A stretch of 64,000 bases of DNA, taken from Cercis canadensis. Its lineage: Eukaryota > Streptophyta > Magnoliopsida > Fabales > Fabaceae. Shown piece after piece: positions 39,136 through 51,520 of this stretch (positions are counted from its first letter, which is position 1; the number at the start of each line of letters is the position of its first letter). The notes below the pieces were generated by a model. The model saw only the letters and a list, made by a program, of their open reading frames with translations, ran no database searches and was not told where the DNA came from. Where the stretch lies: NCBI GenBank assembly GCA_003255065.1, contig QAOA01001066.1, forward strand, positions 1,091,197 to 1,155,196. Reading direction: 5' to 3'. A program made the position numbers and the translations under genes.

Positions 39136-42100
39136 TCATTGGGGTCCTTGTGTAAGTCTCTGCATCTCATTTTGGTCATTCAGAGTTTCAATTAGAAGGG
39201 GTGGAGCAAACTGGGCTGTTCCTTGATGCTCCTCGGAATCCTGGCAAAATGAGAGAATGATGGTATCAATTGACATCTCCACCACTGCAAAGAAAAGAGT
39301 CGCAACGATATATCCAAGAGCCCAGCAAACCTGTATTACACAATCCAAAATGAGGTCATGATAATGGTTCACATAAAATGGCATATTAGCAGACTCTTCT
39401 GCAACTATTTCCCAGCTCTTCCTCTATCCAAGAGTCTACGTGATTTGAATTGCCAACTTTTAAGCTTTTGTAAAACGGGAAATGATCTTCATCCTCTACT
39501 CTTTCAATAACAATATAGTTAACATACCACGACAGGCAGGAGCGGAGATGAGATCTTGTTATGAGCAGAACTGTACTTGTGTGTGTCCAACATGAGGAAA
39601 GCAAACACAGCACTTGAGAGGCTAACACATAGTTTTCCAAGGAACAAAATAACATCTCCAATCACATTGACACGCCCTATCCGTAGGATGTTATTCATGA
39701 TCAACTCTGTGGCAATAGCAGAAGCTCTAAAGAAGCTTTTACCCGTTATAGCAATCTGCAGGTGGAAACAAAAGAACCTGTCACTCTCTAAGCATGCTAA
39801 TCACAAGGCAAGTACAAGTTAATGGGATTTTCCTTCTTTTCTTTTAATTATTATTGACATATTCTTTCCTCTTTGTTAAAGAATTACTGCCTCAAAATAA
39901 AAAATAAAAAATCCATGTCCACATGATGCGTTCACACAAAAATCTGCTTTATGGTAGATCAACAAAATTTACCATGATGTAAGCATTTCGGTTCACTGAT
40001 TTGATGGTCCACTCAATACACCTGATAAAGCATTGAGAAGATTGGTATGCAGCCTTGCCTATCCAGCTGTCAGGTGTGTGACTAGAGAGTTTCAGTTTCC
40101 GACGAATAGATTCAAGTAGAAATCGGATTGATTCTAGAAATGATACAATAAGAGAGCCAAGAGCAACAGAACCAAGGCTGTAACGCATAAGCCTCTTCAA
40201 GGAGGAAAAAACAGTAAGAAAAGGAATTTCAACCTGCATTGGGAAACATAAAGTATATTTAATAACATGGATAAAAAAAAAAATTGTAACTATCAAAAAT
40301 TTAAAAACATGTTTAGTTAACAAATGATCCAATCCTAGCCAGCCTAATGAATCAGTACTAGCACTTTGACAGTCTGACACTTTGATCTGAACCAGTTCCT
40401 GGACACAAACTGTATTATTCATTTATGCAACAGTCATCATGACTTACAGATGCTTCACCGCGAGCCCAGTAATAAGAAGCAACAGATCCAGCAATCACTG
40501 TTGAGGAACATGCTATAAAAAATTGTGTAGCCCAATAACAGCCAAACAGGTGAAAAAGGATGGCGACTCCTATATGGGGTGTGTAATTAATGCTATATCC
40601 ACAGCAACGATCACAGTTCACCCGTTTAGCCACAAGATCATATGTGCAGCAGTTAGAATTGCAGTTATTCTGAACAACCTCACCAGAGCTGAATAAGTGG
40701 AGAGCAGCTGAGATCCACAACATGTAAAATACTGCAAGGATACCATACGGTATGAGGGGAAAAATAATGAGTGCTTGAACTTCTCCTATCACTTTCGCAG
40801 CAACCTGTGAACAAATTTCCAGAAAATCAATTGAAAGTAATTGAATTGTGTAAGGGACAGAATGATGCATTGTTTTAGAGCCAAGGATGAACATAAAGTA
40901 AGGTTCTTGAAAATGCATGACAAATCTGACTATGTTCAGAAGTTCAACTTTAGTCACCTTAAGAACAGATGTTGCCATAAGGATACGTCGAACAATAGCA
41001 ATAGATGTGAGAATAGCAACAGCCATAATAAAGGTCATGAGGACAGCAACGCCACGTAGATGAGTTAGTTCCTGGAGATGAAAACAGCGCGTAAGATATA
41101 CATGCTAAAAACACCATTGCAGAGAAAGGAATCCATTGTCCATATGTAAGGGCGCAGTTAATAATGGTACCCACCCTCCCAAACACGTGAATGTACGGGT
41201 CATGCTCACCAATGATGGGAGAGATAGCATCATTTCCTATCCATCCGGCTGAAAATCAGGAAGACAAAACAAGCTTAGGATTAATGTTTGATTAATGTTC
41301 ATCTGACATCTAGGAAAAAGGACAAACTATAAAATTTGGCTAGGTAATTCAATGCAGTTATTTAAGCAAGTATAACAGGTTTCCACCAGAATCACCCAGT
41401 TGTCGAAGTGGATAAGACCAGTTGATTACATATTTATTACCGGAGTTTTCATATTTCAAAATATTGACACCAAACATATGCGATGTAACATAGATATGAG
41501 ATTGCAACAACATATCTACAAACTAGTTTATTCAAAAGGAGTATTCAAATCTTGTTTGTTATTTGTATAGTGATATTTCCATTGAAACAGATAATTAATT
41601 CACCAAATAGCCAGAAATATTCCAACCTTTTAGGTAGTAGAACATGGTGACTGACACTATGAGAACATTAAAAAGCACCACTGTTATCCAAGGCATTGCA
41701 GCAACAAAATGGCGTATCATCAGCAGCCAAATCACAGACAAAAACAGAGGTAAAATTCCTCCACAAACGATCAGCACAGGCCATGACTTTGCAATATCGG
41801 CCATGTATCTCTGCAAACACATGTAAATGATGAAACTGTAAAATTCTACAGCACTGCCTAGTGGCAAAATATATGATACAATGTAAAGTATAGAATATTA
41901 AGGAGGCACTGAGTAGAAGTGAAAGCAGAAGAAAGACAAAATAGAAGTTAAAATTAATAACAAGCACCCCTTTACTCGTTGCCATCCATGCCTTCAATTT
42001 TTTATTCCTACCAAGCACACTTCAAGTATTGACAAGTAAAGCTCAAAAAATAAATATTGACAAGTTGATTGTTAAATCGTATCCAATGTAAAGTTCTGAC

Positions 42101-43686
42101 AGTATCAGATATAAACAAAAGCAAGCTTCCTCAGATGACAAGGAAGGGGAAATTCTGCTTTCCCTTAAGCCTTTCTACACTAAACATTTTTTTTATCAGT
42201 TCTTGATGGCATGGCCATTGGCCCTAATGAATGAAATAAAAAATGCTTGTACCATTCCACATTCCACGCCTAAAGGGAGTAAGCTTGATTTTTTCCATAT
42301 ATAGAATTTTTTCAGGATGTGACAGAAACCAACAAAGATAAACAGATAGGGGGCTACAAACTGTTTACTATAGAACAGGATGGAATAACCAAAGAATTCA
42401 ACCTTTAAGACAGCTGACCGAGAATTGATAGATTTGTGAATGGATTTATCTATAACCATGTCTTCATTGATGTTAACTCCACCCATCTGCTGCCAGTGCT
42501 TTAAAGACGCATTCGATGCTCGAGCTATAAATTGGCAGCTCCAGTAAACTAGACAAAAAGTATGATGGTGAATATTTGTGAGCAATATATGAATGCATTG
42601 GAATGTAAAGTTTGCTGATTTTCTCACCATTTACACTTGGAAATATGACAGGGTAACAAGGGCCCTGGAGTTGAAGAGAGGAGTTTCTCATTTCTGGTGT
42701 AAGGAACTCAAAATAATCATAAGTACTCTCAATCCAATCATTCATTTTAAGACGGATATCTCCTTCAGGATAGTCACACACCCAGTTAAGTGAATCTTCA
42801 GAAGGTATAGGGCAATCCAACAAGCATATACTGCGGGCATTGGCCAGTTTGAATTGGCTATCCTTCAAGCCACTCTGATAAACCTGATTAGGATTTAACC
42901 AATATCTGATTTCCAATTCTTGAAGGTCAGCATGCCTGTCCCCACACACATTCCCTTTGTAGTCCAGCCCATAAGTAAGCCTGGTAAAACATAGTAGAGT
43001 CATCAAAAATCAAATAATAATAACAGCAAAAGCAGAATCAAATTAAGGTCTTTATGTTACTACATGATTAAGTTCCACCTACATCAGCCAAACAAATAAT
43101 AACATTCATCGACAGGGAAAACGTGTAGTGACAGACCCAATAAAGATACGATTGCTAAAACCAAAATCCAATTATGCCACGCTTATCTTGCCTCATCAAA
43201 ATTTTGAGCAATTTGAATGTCTGTAAAATACCCATGTAGTGAGGAAAACCAAAGCCAAAATGGTAATAAAAGGAAAGGAAATCCTACAGGGTTGGAAAGA
43301 GAAGAGATATATACATGGAAATGTATAAATTAACAAAATTTAAACATCCGTTACAAATTTTCCTTATGAATAAGCGCTATAAAAGGAACCCATTGAGAAA
43401 CAACATGCCCCGAAAATTACTCAAACTAGAATTTACCAATAACATGAACTTTATTACCGCAATGCACAATCAGATAAAGTTGGAAGCTTTAAGATTTTTA
43501 CCTTAGGGGGTTTCCCTTGTTGAAAGCAAAGCTGGAGTTGACAATCATTGCTATCCAGAAAGCTATGAAGATCACCAGAACAGCTATGTCTCTGCATTTC
43601 CTGTTGTGCCTTATGATTCCACCCACTTGGGTACTTCCATCACTTGATGGATACCTTCCTATAACAGCGCCTAAAGGTCCCCTCAT
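39136..43686 (-). CDS. CTL1: Choline transporter-like protein (CTL1/CHER1, SLC44 family), 698 aa, 10 exons
   Basis: Exons: 43686-43502, 42980-42628, 42548-42403, 41810-41627, 41248-41175, 41071-40958, 40804-40448, 40233-39973, 39755-39528, 39330-39136; total 2097 nt, in frame. The protein begins MRGPLGAVIGRYPSSDG, the conserved start of Arabidopsis CTL1 (At3g15380). It is needed for choline and lipid homeostasis, sieve-plate formation and trans-Golgi-to-plasma-membrane trafficking. About ten membrane spans are visible, the first at residues 33-52. A large Cys-rich extracellular loop follows (about 65-210, with ICLLDCP and NSSLQLQGPCYPVIFP). Later spans include WPVLIVCGGILPLFLSVIW, AILTSIAIVRRILMATSV, ALIIFPLIPYGILAVFYM and a terminal WALGYIVATLFFAVVEMSID. 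A second Cys cluster (NCNSNCC, CDRCCGYS) lies in the later extracellular loop. The ATG at 43686 is the first in frame; upstream in-frame codons include no ATG. Confidence 0.95.
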
Positions 43687-44814
43687 TTTCAATCTTGTAT
43701 CTCTAGCAAGAAGCTCAATTCAGCATTTCACCAACTCACAAGAGAGAGCGAGAGACAGAGTAGCAGAAGCGAAGAGAGATGCAGCGGGAGCAGAAGGGAC
43801 AGCAGTAGAGTATAAGCTAGGGGAGTGTGAAAGCGTGTTAGAAGGGTTTTAGATTTGGAAATATAATAATAAAATTTCATTCCATTTTTAAGACAAAGAT
43901 ATTTGTAACTTGTGTGTTTTTTTAAAGAATCCATGTCATGTGGCTTCAGAAGGACATCTCAGCTGGCTCGGCTCAAACAGTGGAATCTTATGTAAAAAGA
44001 AAAAAAAATTTAAATGAACTATAAGTCATTATAATTTAAACAAATTTTAAATTAAATATTTATAATTTTTTTTTATTTTAAGATTTTTATAATTTAATTT
44101 TCTTTAATTTAATCACTGTCTTTATTCTAAATTATAAAATTCTTTAATTTAATGCTCACATATTTAAACAGTTTTTTTTGGTAACTTAAAATGGTAATAG
44201 ACCCTCAATCACTTGTACTAGTTATTATAGTGTTGTTTTTATTTTCGTTCGATTTAATAGAAAGTTGGAAACTAATTTGGAGTTGGGAGAATGCAGAATG
44301 AGCCGTGAGCCGAATAGTAAAGACAAGCCATTATGGAACTCATGTAAAATTAATAGGAGGTATTTAGATTTGATGATGATATTTAAACCAGGTGATTGAT
44401 TGATTCCGCCGCTTCACTGCTAATAATTGATGAAGACACTGTTCAACTAGTCAGTGTCGTCCTCATCAGTACAGTGGATTGTCTCACTAGATTGGTTCAG
44501 TAGGGACCGTTGATGCTCTTGGGGAGTGTGATTGACGGCGATGATAGTGTTGAAGGACTCAAAATGTTCCAATGAGCATATACAGTCTATAAAAAATTAC
44601 CCACAAGAAGGGAATTTTTTTATGAGGTGGTGGACCTCTTGGTCCTCTCCTATCTTCATCTTCCATTGAAAGGCCACTTTATCGATTCTCTTTTCCGTAG
44701 TCAAAAGTATAAATCTCCTTTACACTTTTTTTCCCCCTTCAATATGAACCATTTCATAAACATTGCACTTAATATATATATATATATGTGTGATGAGCAC
44801 TATACTATATTTAT
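43687..44814. other. CTL1 5' flank and intergenic DNA
   Basis: The 170 bases next to the CTL1 ATG (to about 43860) are GC- and CT-rich on the minus strand and fit a 5' UTR. Beyond that the sequence is AT-rich with a (TA)n tract near 44772-44787. I see no gene. Confidence 0.55.
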
Positions 44815-45131
44815 CTTAGTTAGGTAAATTTTAATAAGACTCATTTAATAATTTTAGTGTTATTATAAAGATATTTAAAAATTAAATTACTTAATATATA
44901 AGAAAATACATAATTTCTTATAAAATACAAAAATATTATGATATAAAAAAATGTACCAAAAAATAACTCTTCAAGTTTATTTTTTGACACATTTTTTTAT
45001 ATTATATTATTATTATATTTTATAAAAAATTATATATTCTGACACATACTTAATAACTTAATTTTTTAATATCTTCATAATAATACTAAAATTATACTAT
45101 AAATTTTATTAAGTCCTATTTAATTGAGAAA
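44815..45131. mobile_element. AT-rich foldback MITE-like element
   Basis: Two inverted arms of about 140 bp face each other around a centre near 44980. The left arm holds AATAATTTTAGTGTTATTAT, GATATTTAAAAATTAA and ATATAAAAAAATGTACC; the right arm holds their mirror images (GGTTTCTTTT-free, ending TTTATTAAGTCCTATTT). I could not fix exact ends or target-site duplications because the flanks are low-complexity. A transposon origin is inferred from the symmetry alone. Confidence 0.5.
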
Positions 45132-45899
45132 AATGTAACATAGCCCTCACTTATATATATAAATATAAATATTTCACGTTACACATAGTAGTACCTTCAA
45201 TTAGTTTAATTACATATTCTCTATGAAGGGAAACATTAGAATACGATATTTGTATTTGTACTATATTAATTTCATAAAGTTTTATTAATAGAAATAGATA
45301 TTTACTGTTGGTGAACCTTGTCACGGGGCAACTTGAGTTTAAAGTGAGAGCCAATATATTTTTATTTTTCCTTTAAATGATATTTTTCCTAATCACAAAC
45401 ACACGCAGAGTTGGATGAAGTATTGGTTTCTCACTGTACAAAACTATTACCTTCATTAACCACCGTCATACTTGTTATACTATATATTTTGAAGTTAATA
45501 CGCACTATTCTATATAAAACTTTTGCTATCATCTTCCTCCACTCCTTCTTCCCTTGTTCAAACAATTTAGTTCGTCTTGCTCTTTTTATTTTGTTTAGTG
45601 ATACGCACCGTTTCATGCTAATACAATACTCAGTTTTTTTTTTTTTAATTATCTGGGACCATTCTGCAATTTTGTGAAAAGAATAGATGAAAAATAAAAA
45701 TAAAAAATAAAACTCGGGGTAATAATGGCTATATGTACATCTAATCCAAAATGAAAAAATACACTAGCCCATCAGCCAAGTCTTATTTTTATTAAGAATC
45801 TCAGCCCACTCCTCCAAAATAAAAAATACACTAACCCATTAGCCAACTGTTTTCTATTCAGCCCACTCCTCCAAGTGCAATGTCTTTTACTGATTCAAT
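45132..45899. other. AT-rich intergenic DNA, nothing recognised
   Basis: No convincing coding frame on either strand. A short imperfect direct repeat (a CCCACTCCTCCAA-type unit) occurs twice near 45796-45875. Confidence 0.5.
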
Positions 45900-46344
45900 T
45901 AAAAAAAGAATCACAATGAAATAAGAAAAACACAAGAGACAGAGAACGAATGGTGGGAGAGAGAGAACTATAGCAAGAAAGAAACAGAACAGAGGGAGAA
46001 AGAAATAGATAGACGAGAAAGGGAGCAGATCGAGAAGAGGAGTTGAAGACAGAGCTAGAGCAAGATAAATAGAAACAGAGAGATGTAAGCACGGAGCAGA
46101 TAAAAAAAGAGAATTGAAATTTCTTATTCTTCTTCAGGTGTTCGAAGCCTCTGAATCGGGACGAAATGGTGCCACGAATTCGTCTCCACTAATTCGCGAA
46201 CTGAGAAATTTTAGTTGGCGAATTGATGCCGCATCCGCACCAAAACCACCAATCCGCCGCACTGAATATGATTCGGCACCCCTAATAGCCGAATCCTGTG
46301 ATCTAGCTCTCACCCGCTCTCTTGTCAATGCCCTTTGCATATAA
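45900..46344 (+). other. Purine-rich tract followed by an unidentified coding-like segment
   Basis: About 210 bases (45900-46115) are strongly purine-rich on the plus strand (GAGA and AAGAAA mixtures). They are followed by a pyrimidine stretch ending TTCTTCTTCAG (to 46137), a good 3' splice site. The next 207 bases stay open to the TAA at 46342 and read VFEASESGRNGATNSSP, LIRELRNFSWRIDAAS and so on to ALTRSLVNALCI. Base composition is more GC-rich than the surroundings, as for exons. I do not recognise the protein, and no upstream exon with an ATG is evident. It may be an orphan exon or captured gene piece. Confidence 0.3.
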
Positions 46345-47280
46345 GTACTTGCTGCTTGTTCCTGTATGCATGCCATCTCATTTTACAAATGTATTCGGTA
46401 TATTTTAAAGAATTTAATAGATTGCAATGTGGGTTGATATTTAAAAGATATATGTTAAAATAGAGCGCAAGAAGTTTATAGAAATTGATGACATATGTTC
46501 TGATCATTATGGACTCTAGGTACACGATCACTAGTGGCTTAGTTTCGAGTAAAAGTCCAACTTGGTGTTTGCTATGATGAAGTAGGGCTCAGTTGATGGT
46601 GAACTGCTGTCTCTTTTTTATGCTTGTCTGAGTTTTTTATTTGTGAATTTGCCATTCTTGGGATATTTAGAATCAAAGACGATAATGTCTCATCGTACAA
46701 ATTGTTTTGTAAGCTTACGCGAAATAACTTGCAATGACTAAAAGAACAATGCCAAGTTTCTATGGGATAACTCTTTACCATCTTTGAAACTTTTTTGTGA
46801 ATGCTAAGGATCATTCTATAAAATTATGTTCGTCAATATACTAATGATAATGTCATACAGCAGCAGGTTCTATATTAATGATCATGTTAGTTATATTGAT
46901 CAATACATAAATGGTAGTCTAGATGTAAATCGTTGCTCTTGTTGGGAAGTGACTTGTTCTTCTTTGGCCCAAAACGACTTCAGGATTTGTATCATAGGAA
47001 TATTGAACTGATTGTTTAAGAATTATGTTGGTCTCTGAGTTATTTTCTGCTACTTTATTCGTTTACCTTACATCAATAGTAGTTTAGATGTAAATAATTG
47101 TTCTTATTGGGAAGTGATTTCTTCTTTTCTTCTTTAGCCAAAAACTACTTCAGAACTTGTAGCAGAGAACTATCCAACTGATTGTGCAAGAACTATGTTG
47201 GTCTCTGGGTTATATTGTCTACAATCACCTCTAATGGAAAATCCTTTGGTGAAGCAGGTTTATGATCAACATTGATCTAC
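46345..47280 (+). pseudogene. Orphan 3' flank of an F-box gene copy
   Basis: This stretch aligns by eye with DNA downstream of the intact F-box genes. CTTGTTC-TGTATGCATG-CATC-CATTTTACA at about 46350-46390 matches 50330-50362. A block with TTTGTGAATTTGCCATTC and AATCAAAGA (46640-46680) matches 59525-59560. The GGTGAAGCAGGTT...GATCAACA segment near 47250 matches 50800-50828. No F-box coding exons precede it, so it is the remnant of a truncated or deleted copy. It contains an internal tandem duplication. Confidence 0.55.
46890..47222. repeat. Tandem duplication, about 165-bp unit, two diverged copies
   Basis: Copy 1 (about 46890-47054) and copy 2 (about 47055-47222) share GTAGT-TAGATGTAAAT, TTGGGAAGTGA-TT-TTCTT, AACTGATTGT and TATGTTGGTCTCTG in the same order. 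Copies differ by substitutions and small indels. Confidence 0.7.
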
Positions 47281-47831
47281 TTTGACAAACTAGTAGTATC
47301 ATGCTTTTAGTCACGGAGGATTTGTTAATTTAAGATATTAAGTTAACTCTGACTATATTTATCCGTAGTTAACTGATAATCTACTCTTTCTATGTATCTG
47401 GTATATGCGTGCTGGTGTTAATGATTTATAAGTAGAATGTAGTTTAGATTTGAACATGAAAGCAGCAGTTTGAATTTTTTGGCCAAGGTACTTGCTGTCA
47501 AGTATTTAATTATATTTAATTGTTAAATGTCTTATAACATTATTATTATTATTATTTTAGTTATGAATATAAATTTGAATACGGAGTCACAAGCTTGAAA
47601 ACGACTTTAGTATCACTACCGTTTAGTTACAACATCATATCTAAATGCTGAGATCATACCAATTTAGTCATCACATGTAAGAGGTTTAGTTCCATTGGTC
47701 GATACATATAAGAGTAGCCCCTTAGTCCTGACCTGAGGATCCATTTCATCTTTTATACGTCTTCACATGTAAGTGGGTATCTTAAGACTCCATGTCAGGT
47801 CGCGTGAGATAGACATATGGTTCGCTTAAAC
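47281..47831. other. AT-rich intergenic DNA upstream of the F-box array
   Basis: A (TTA)n tract lies near 47541-47558. No gene or RNA feature is supported. Confidence 0.5.
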
Positions 47832-48222
47832 TATGAAATTCTGTATGTTGTTGTGAATAATAATTTAAAGGAAACATAATTTAGGCTTAAAAAGATGCAA
47901 AATTGTTCTTCACTTTGACTCTAGTTTTTAACGGATAGATTTTGGTGAAATTTAAGGCATATATCCAAATATTCTTTTAATTTTTATTCTTAACATATTC
48001 CTCTTAGTTTTTCTCAATAAGATAATTTATTTACACAATGAAATTATGTATGTATGATAATTACAAGGAAAAATAATTTAGGCATAACATTGTTCTTTAT
48101 TTTCACTCTAGTTTTTTAAGGGATTGATTTTGGTGAAATTTAAGGCATATATCCAAATATTGTTTTCATTTTTATTCATACCATATTCCTCTTTAGTTTT
48201 TATTAATAAGATTAATTTAATT
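47832..48222. repeat. Head-to-tail tandem duplication, about 205-bp unit, upstream of F-box gene 1
   Basis: Copy A (about 47832-48036) and copy B (about 48037-48222) both start ATGAAATT-TGTATG. Both contain TAATTTAGGC, GATTTTGGTGAAATTTAAGG and CATATATCCAAATATT in order, with about 10-15 percent visible divergence and a few indels. The array ends about 200 bases before the F-box start codon, so it lies in the promoter-proximal region. Confidence 0.8.
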
Positions 48223-48425
48223 TTTACCCGTAATTTTTGTTCATATCACGAGGTGAAAGATAAAGTGCAAAATAATTTTATGAAAATCTGAGGCCGTGGG
48301 CCATGTCCCATACAGAATTTTAGGCCCGAAGAATCGAAATAATAAGTCTATTGGGACCTTGTTTCACTTTCGGTGCTCTCGCTCTCCTCTCCCAATTCTC
48401 AAACGCCTATGCCCATAGCACATCG

Positions 48426-50207
48426 ATGATGGAAGAATCATCCGAATCAACCACAAAACGACGCAAGGTTTCAGGAGAAGAAGAAACTGTAACAATGATT
48501 GATAGGATCAGTACTCTGCCAGACTGCGTGCTGTGCCATATTCTCTCGTTTCTCCCAACCAAACTCGCCGTTGCCACCAGCATTTTATCGAACAGGTGGA
48601 GATCACTCTGGACTTTGGTGCCCGCTCTTGATTTCAAAATCAGAGACTTTGAAATTGGTATGTTGGTCCATATGAAGTTTGCCTGTATTGTTTACAAAAT
48701 TCTGATTCTAACCTGTCCACAATCCATCAAGAAACTTCGACTACATTATTGGATTCCAAGCTTCGACAGCGACACATCACATTTGACCTCATGGTTTTGC
48801 ACCGCAGTAGAGCGAAAAGTCGAACAAATTGAGCTCGTTCTATCCCTCAAAAAGGGAACTTTCGAGTTGCCGGCTACCCTTTTCACATGCAAAACGATTG
48901 TCTCCTTAACTTTGGCTGGGAACATTACCCTCAATGTTCCTCCATCTGTTAATTTTCCCTCTCTTAAGAAATTGCTCTTCCTTGAGCTTATATACTCAGA
49001 TGATGCACTTGAGATTCTTCTCTCTGGCTGTCCAGTTCTTGAAGTTCTATTTGTAGAATCAAAGTTTGATGTTAAGTGGAAAACTCGTCTTGTGACATTG
49101 AAAATCTTGTCTGTTGAATTTAGTAATAATAGGGATGTTCCTCAGATACTCGATGTTAGCGTCTCATCTCTTAAGTACTTTGCCCTGACTGGTAGCATTT
49201 ACGGAGACTCCTACCATATTAGACATCTAGATAGCTTGGCAGTAGCAGAGCTTAATGTTTCTGCAGATGAGGGTGAAACCTGCAATTTAGTCAGGCTTCT
49301 TGGAAATCTTCGTCACACCAAAATTTTATCTCTATCCTCCACCACAGTAGAGGTAAGATGCATTATACTTGTAACAAATGTCTTTTTACTAATAGCTAAT
49401 AAAGTATATGGACTGTCCACTCTAGCTTCTCAAAGGGCTCTATGAAATATAGACAATTTTTTCTTCTTTTTTTTTCCCATTCAGCTATAGCCTTTTTACA
49501 GACTAATGCCTAAACTAATAATCTCTGTTATTATCAATTATACAAGTTACAACAGCAGTGCTATGTCCAAACCCCCTTTCCCCCATCATAGTTGAATGAA
49601 ACGTTGGTCATCTCTTATAGTAATATTCATGGTATACTTTTAGAAAATGTGGACTATTGACTATGATATCTAAATATATTGCTGTTGTATTATCTTCCAC
49701 ATGCAGTCCCTACATGGTGGTGCTTCTAGTCTAGCTCTTCCAGAGTTTCCCAAATTAGAACGTTTAGAGCTGACTCTTCAATCCAGTGACTTGAACTTGG
49801 TCGAAAACTTGCTTCAAAAATGCCATAAAGTTGAAGTTCTAGTCATTGAGAAGGTTTGTTGAGTTTTGAGGTTCAAGTTTGGTCTATCTATTGTTTACTT
49901 GCATCTTATAAATATTTGTGTTACTTGTTGCCAGATTGATACTTGCGTTAATGAACTATGCTGGAAGCAGCCAATCAGTGTTCCAGATTGGCTTTCTTCT
50001 CGCCTTATCATGTGTAAGTTTAGAGGATATCAAGGCTCAAAAAGCGAACTGGAATTTGTTAAATATGTTCTAAAGAGTGCAAGTATTTTAAAGAGAATGA
50101 CAATTCATTTGAGTAGCTGCTTGGAGTCTGAGGCAAAGCTCAAGATTCTCAACGAATTATCAATGGTACCAATAGGCTCTATTACGTGTGAACTTTTATT
50201 GGACTGA
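48426..50207 (+). CDS. F-box/LRR/FBD protein 1, 448 aa, 3 exons
   Basis: Exons 48426-49352, 49707-49853 and 49935-50207 (927 + 147 + 273 nt), all phase-0 junctions. Plant F-box/FBD proteins are substrate receptors of SCF ubiquitin ligases; targets are mostly unknown. The N-terminus has a basic KRRK stretch, then the F-box (about residues 25-65: IDRISTLPDCVLCHILSFLP, SNRWRSLW) that would bind SKP1. A run of irregular plant-type LRRs follows (FELPATLFTCKTIVSLTLAG, LLSGCPVLEVL), then the FBD region in exon 3 (CKFRGYQGSKSELEFVKYVL, SASILKRMTI). Two adjacent ATGs (48426 and 48429) are possible starts; the frame is open further upstream but without an ATG. It is the first of four tandem same-strand paralogues. 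Relative to copies 3 and 4 the region after the F-box (residues about 76-102) is divergent. Confidence 0.9.
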
Positions 50208-51520
50208 GATGTATTTCTTAAATCTTAAGGTATGGATTCTCAATTTCTCACCTGCAATGCTCAGTTCTGCCAGCAGCTTGCATACTTAATTGAAGCTGTT
50301 TAAAATTGTGTACCCTTTGTTTAAGTGCTGCTTGTTCTTGTATGCATGTCATCACATTTTACAGCTATATTCTGTTTATTTTTTCAACGCTTTGCAATAT
50401 GACTTAACTGTTCAACTTTTGGGATTTTCTAGAATCAAAGAAATTATTGTCTCATTTTATTAATTGCTTCTTAAGTTTATGTGAAGAATTTGCAAATGGG
50501 TAGAAATATTGAACTAGTTTCGATGGGATAACTTCTAACCATCTTTGAAAGTTTTAATTTTATAATTTTATGGATCAGTCTAGAAAAAGAAAATTATGTC
50601 CATTAGAGTTTATTAGTAGGATCAATGCTCGGGTATCATTTTTTTATTAATAAATTTAATTTGTGAAACTAATCAAACAATATTCTCAAGTTGCTGGCAA
50701 TGACCATATGTTGCAGAGGCTATACTTCAGTAGACAGAACAGTCACATAGCAATTGACATTTATCTTTAGAATATGCACACAAACTCTAACAGAGATCCC
50801 TTGGTGAAGCAGGTTGTTGATCAGCAATGAGCCACCCACACTCTTTTGAAATTGTTGATCAATTTGCAGTGACAACTGCGCCCTTTTTGGGCCAGCGGCA
50901 TGCAGTGTCAGTAGCTCCCTTTGTTTTGTCCGTTGCTACTGTATACCTTTTTTTTATTTATTTGTTTATTTATTTATTTTTATGTGCTGCCAAGAATCAT
51001 TCTTTACTGGTAATGTTATTTACACCTTTATAAATTCGTATGTTCTCTACACTAATACATACGTACATATGAATCATATGTTTGTATATATGACATAATA
51101 TGAGTTCAATTAGATTCAATTGCGTTTACATATTTAATAATTATCATATATTTTTTTGTTCTGTATACACAACAATATCTAAATAACCAAATAGTTTGTG
51201 GTTGAATGGTACTAAGAAGTTCATGAATTTTATGTTTGAACTCAAAGTCATAGCTAAAAATACCAAAACAAAAAATATTTAAATACAATTAGACTTAACT
51301 AAATTTCAATACTTTCATTAAAAAAAAAACTAAATTTCAATACTTAATCTTTTATGGCTAAAATAATACTACTTTTTTTTGTTTTGTTGATATGATGAAA
51401 TAATACTACTTTAGTCAATATAAGATAGTGTAACAATGGTGTATGGTACATATTTTTCTTCTAGTAAGATATTTTGTGCTATACAGACAGTAAAATGTTA
51501 CATTGTTCGAGGTAATATAC
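50208..51520. other. 3' flank of F-box gene 1, shared with other array units
   Basis: The first 700 bases resemble the 3' flanks of the other F-box genes; for example ATTTAATTTGTGAAAC-AA-CAAAC near 50655 matches about 55277, and GTTGCAGA near 50711 matches 55332. A TTTATTTATTTATT run lies at about 50955-50980. The remainder is AT-rich with no gene. A 68-codon frame at 50827 is not conserved in the paralogous flanks and is probably chance. Confidence 0.55.

Noticed and set aside
43687..43692. Two-codon N-terminal extension of CTL1 (M-K-M)
   Set aside because: The codon at 43692 is TTG, not ATG. The conserved MRGPLG start at 43686 is the first real ATG.
46134..46376. 80-codon minus-strand frame with Arg/Ala/Ser-rich peptide
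   Set aside because: It is the complement of the plus-strand open segment, with composition typical of antisense translation. The plus strand has the splice-site support.
48351..48425. 25-residue N-terminal extension of F-box protein 1
   Set aside because: The open frame begins at TTG. The first ATG is at 48426 and the extension has no counterpart in the paralogues. Similar non-ATG extensions of genes 3 (56870) and 4 (61780) were rejected for the same reason.
50827..51033. 68-codon frame after F-box gene 1 starting MSHPHSFEIVDQF
   Set aside because: The paralogous flank near 59927 also has an ATGAGC but not a conserved frame. The second half is a TTTATT repeat translation.
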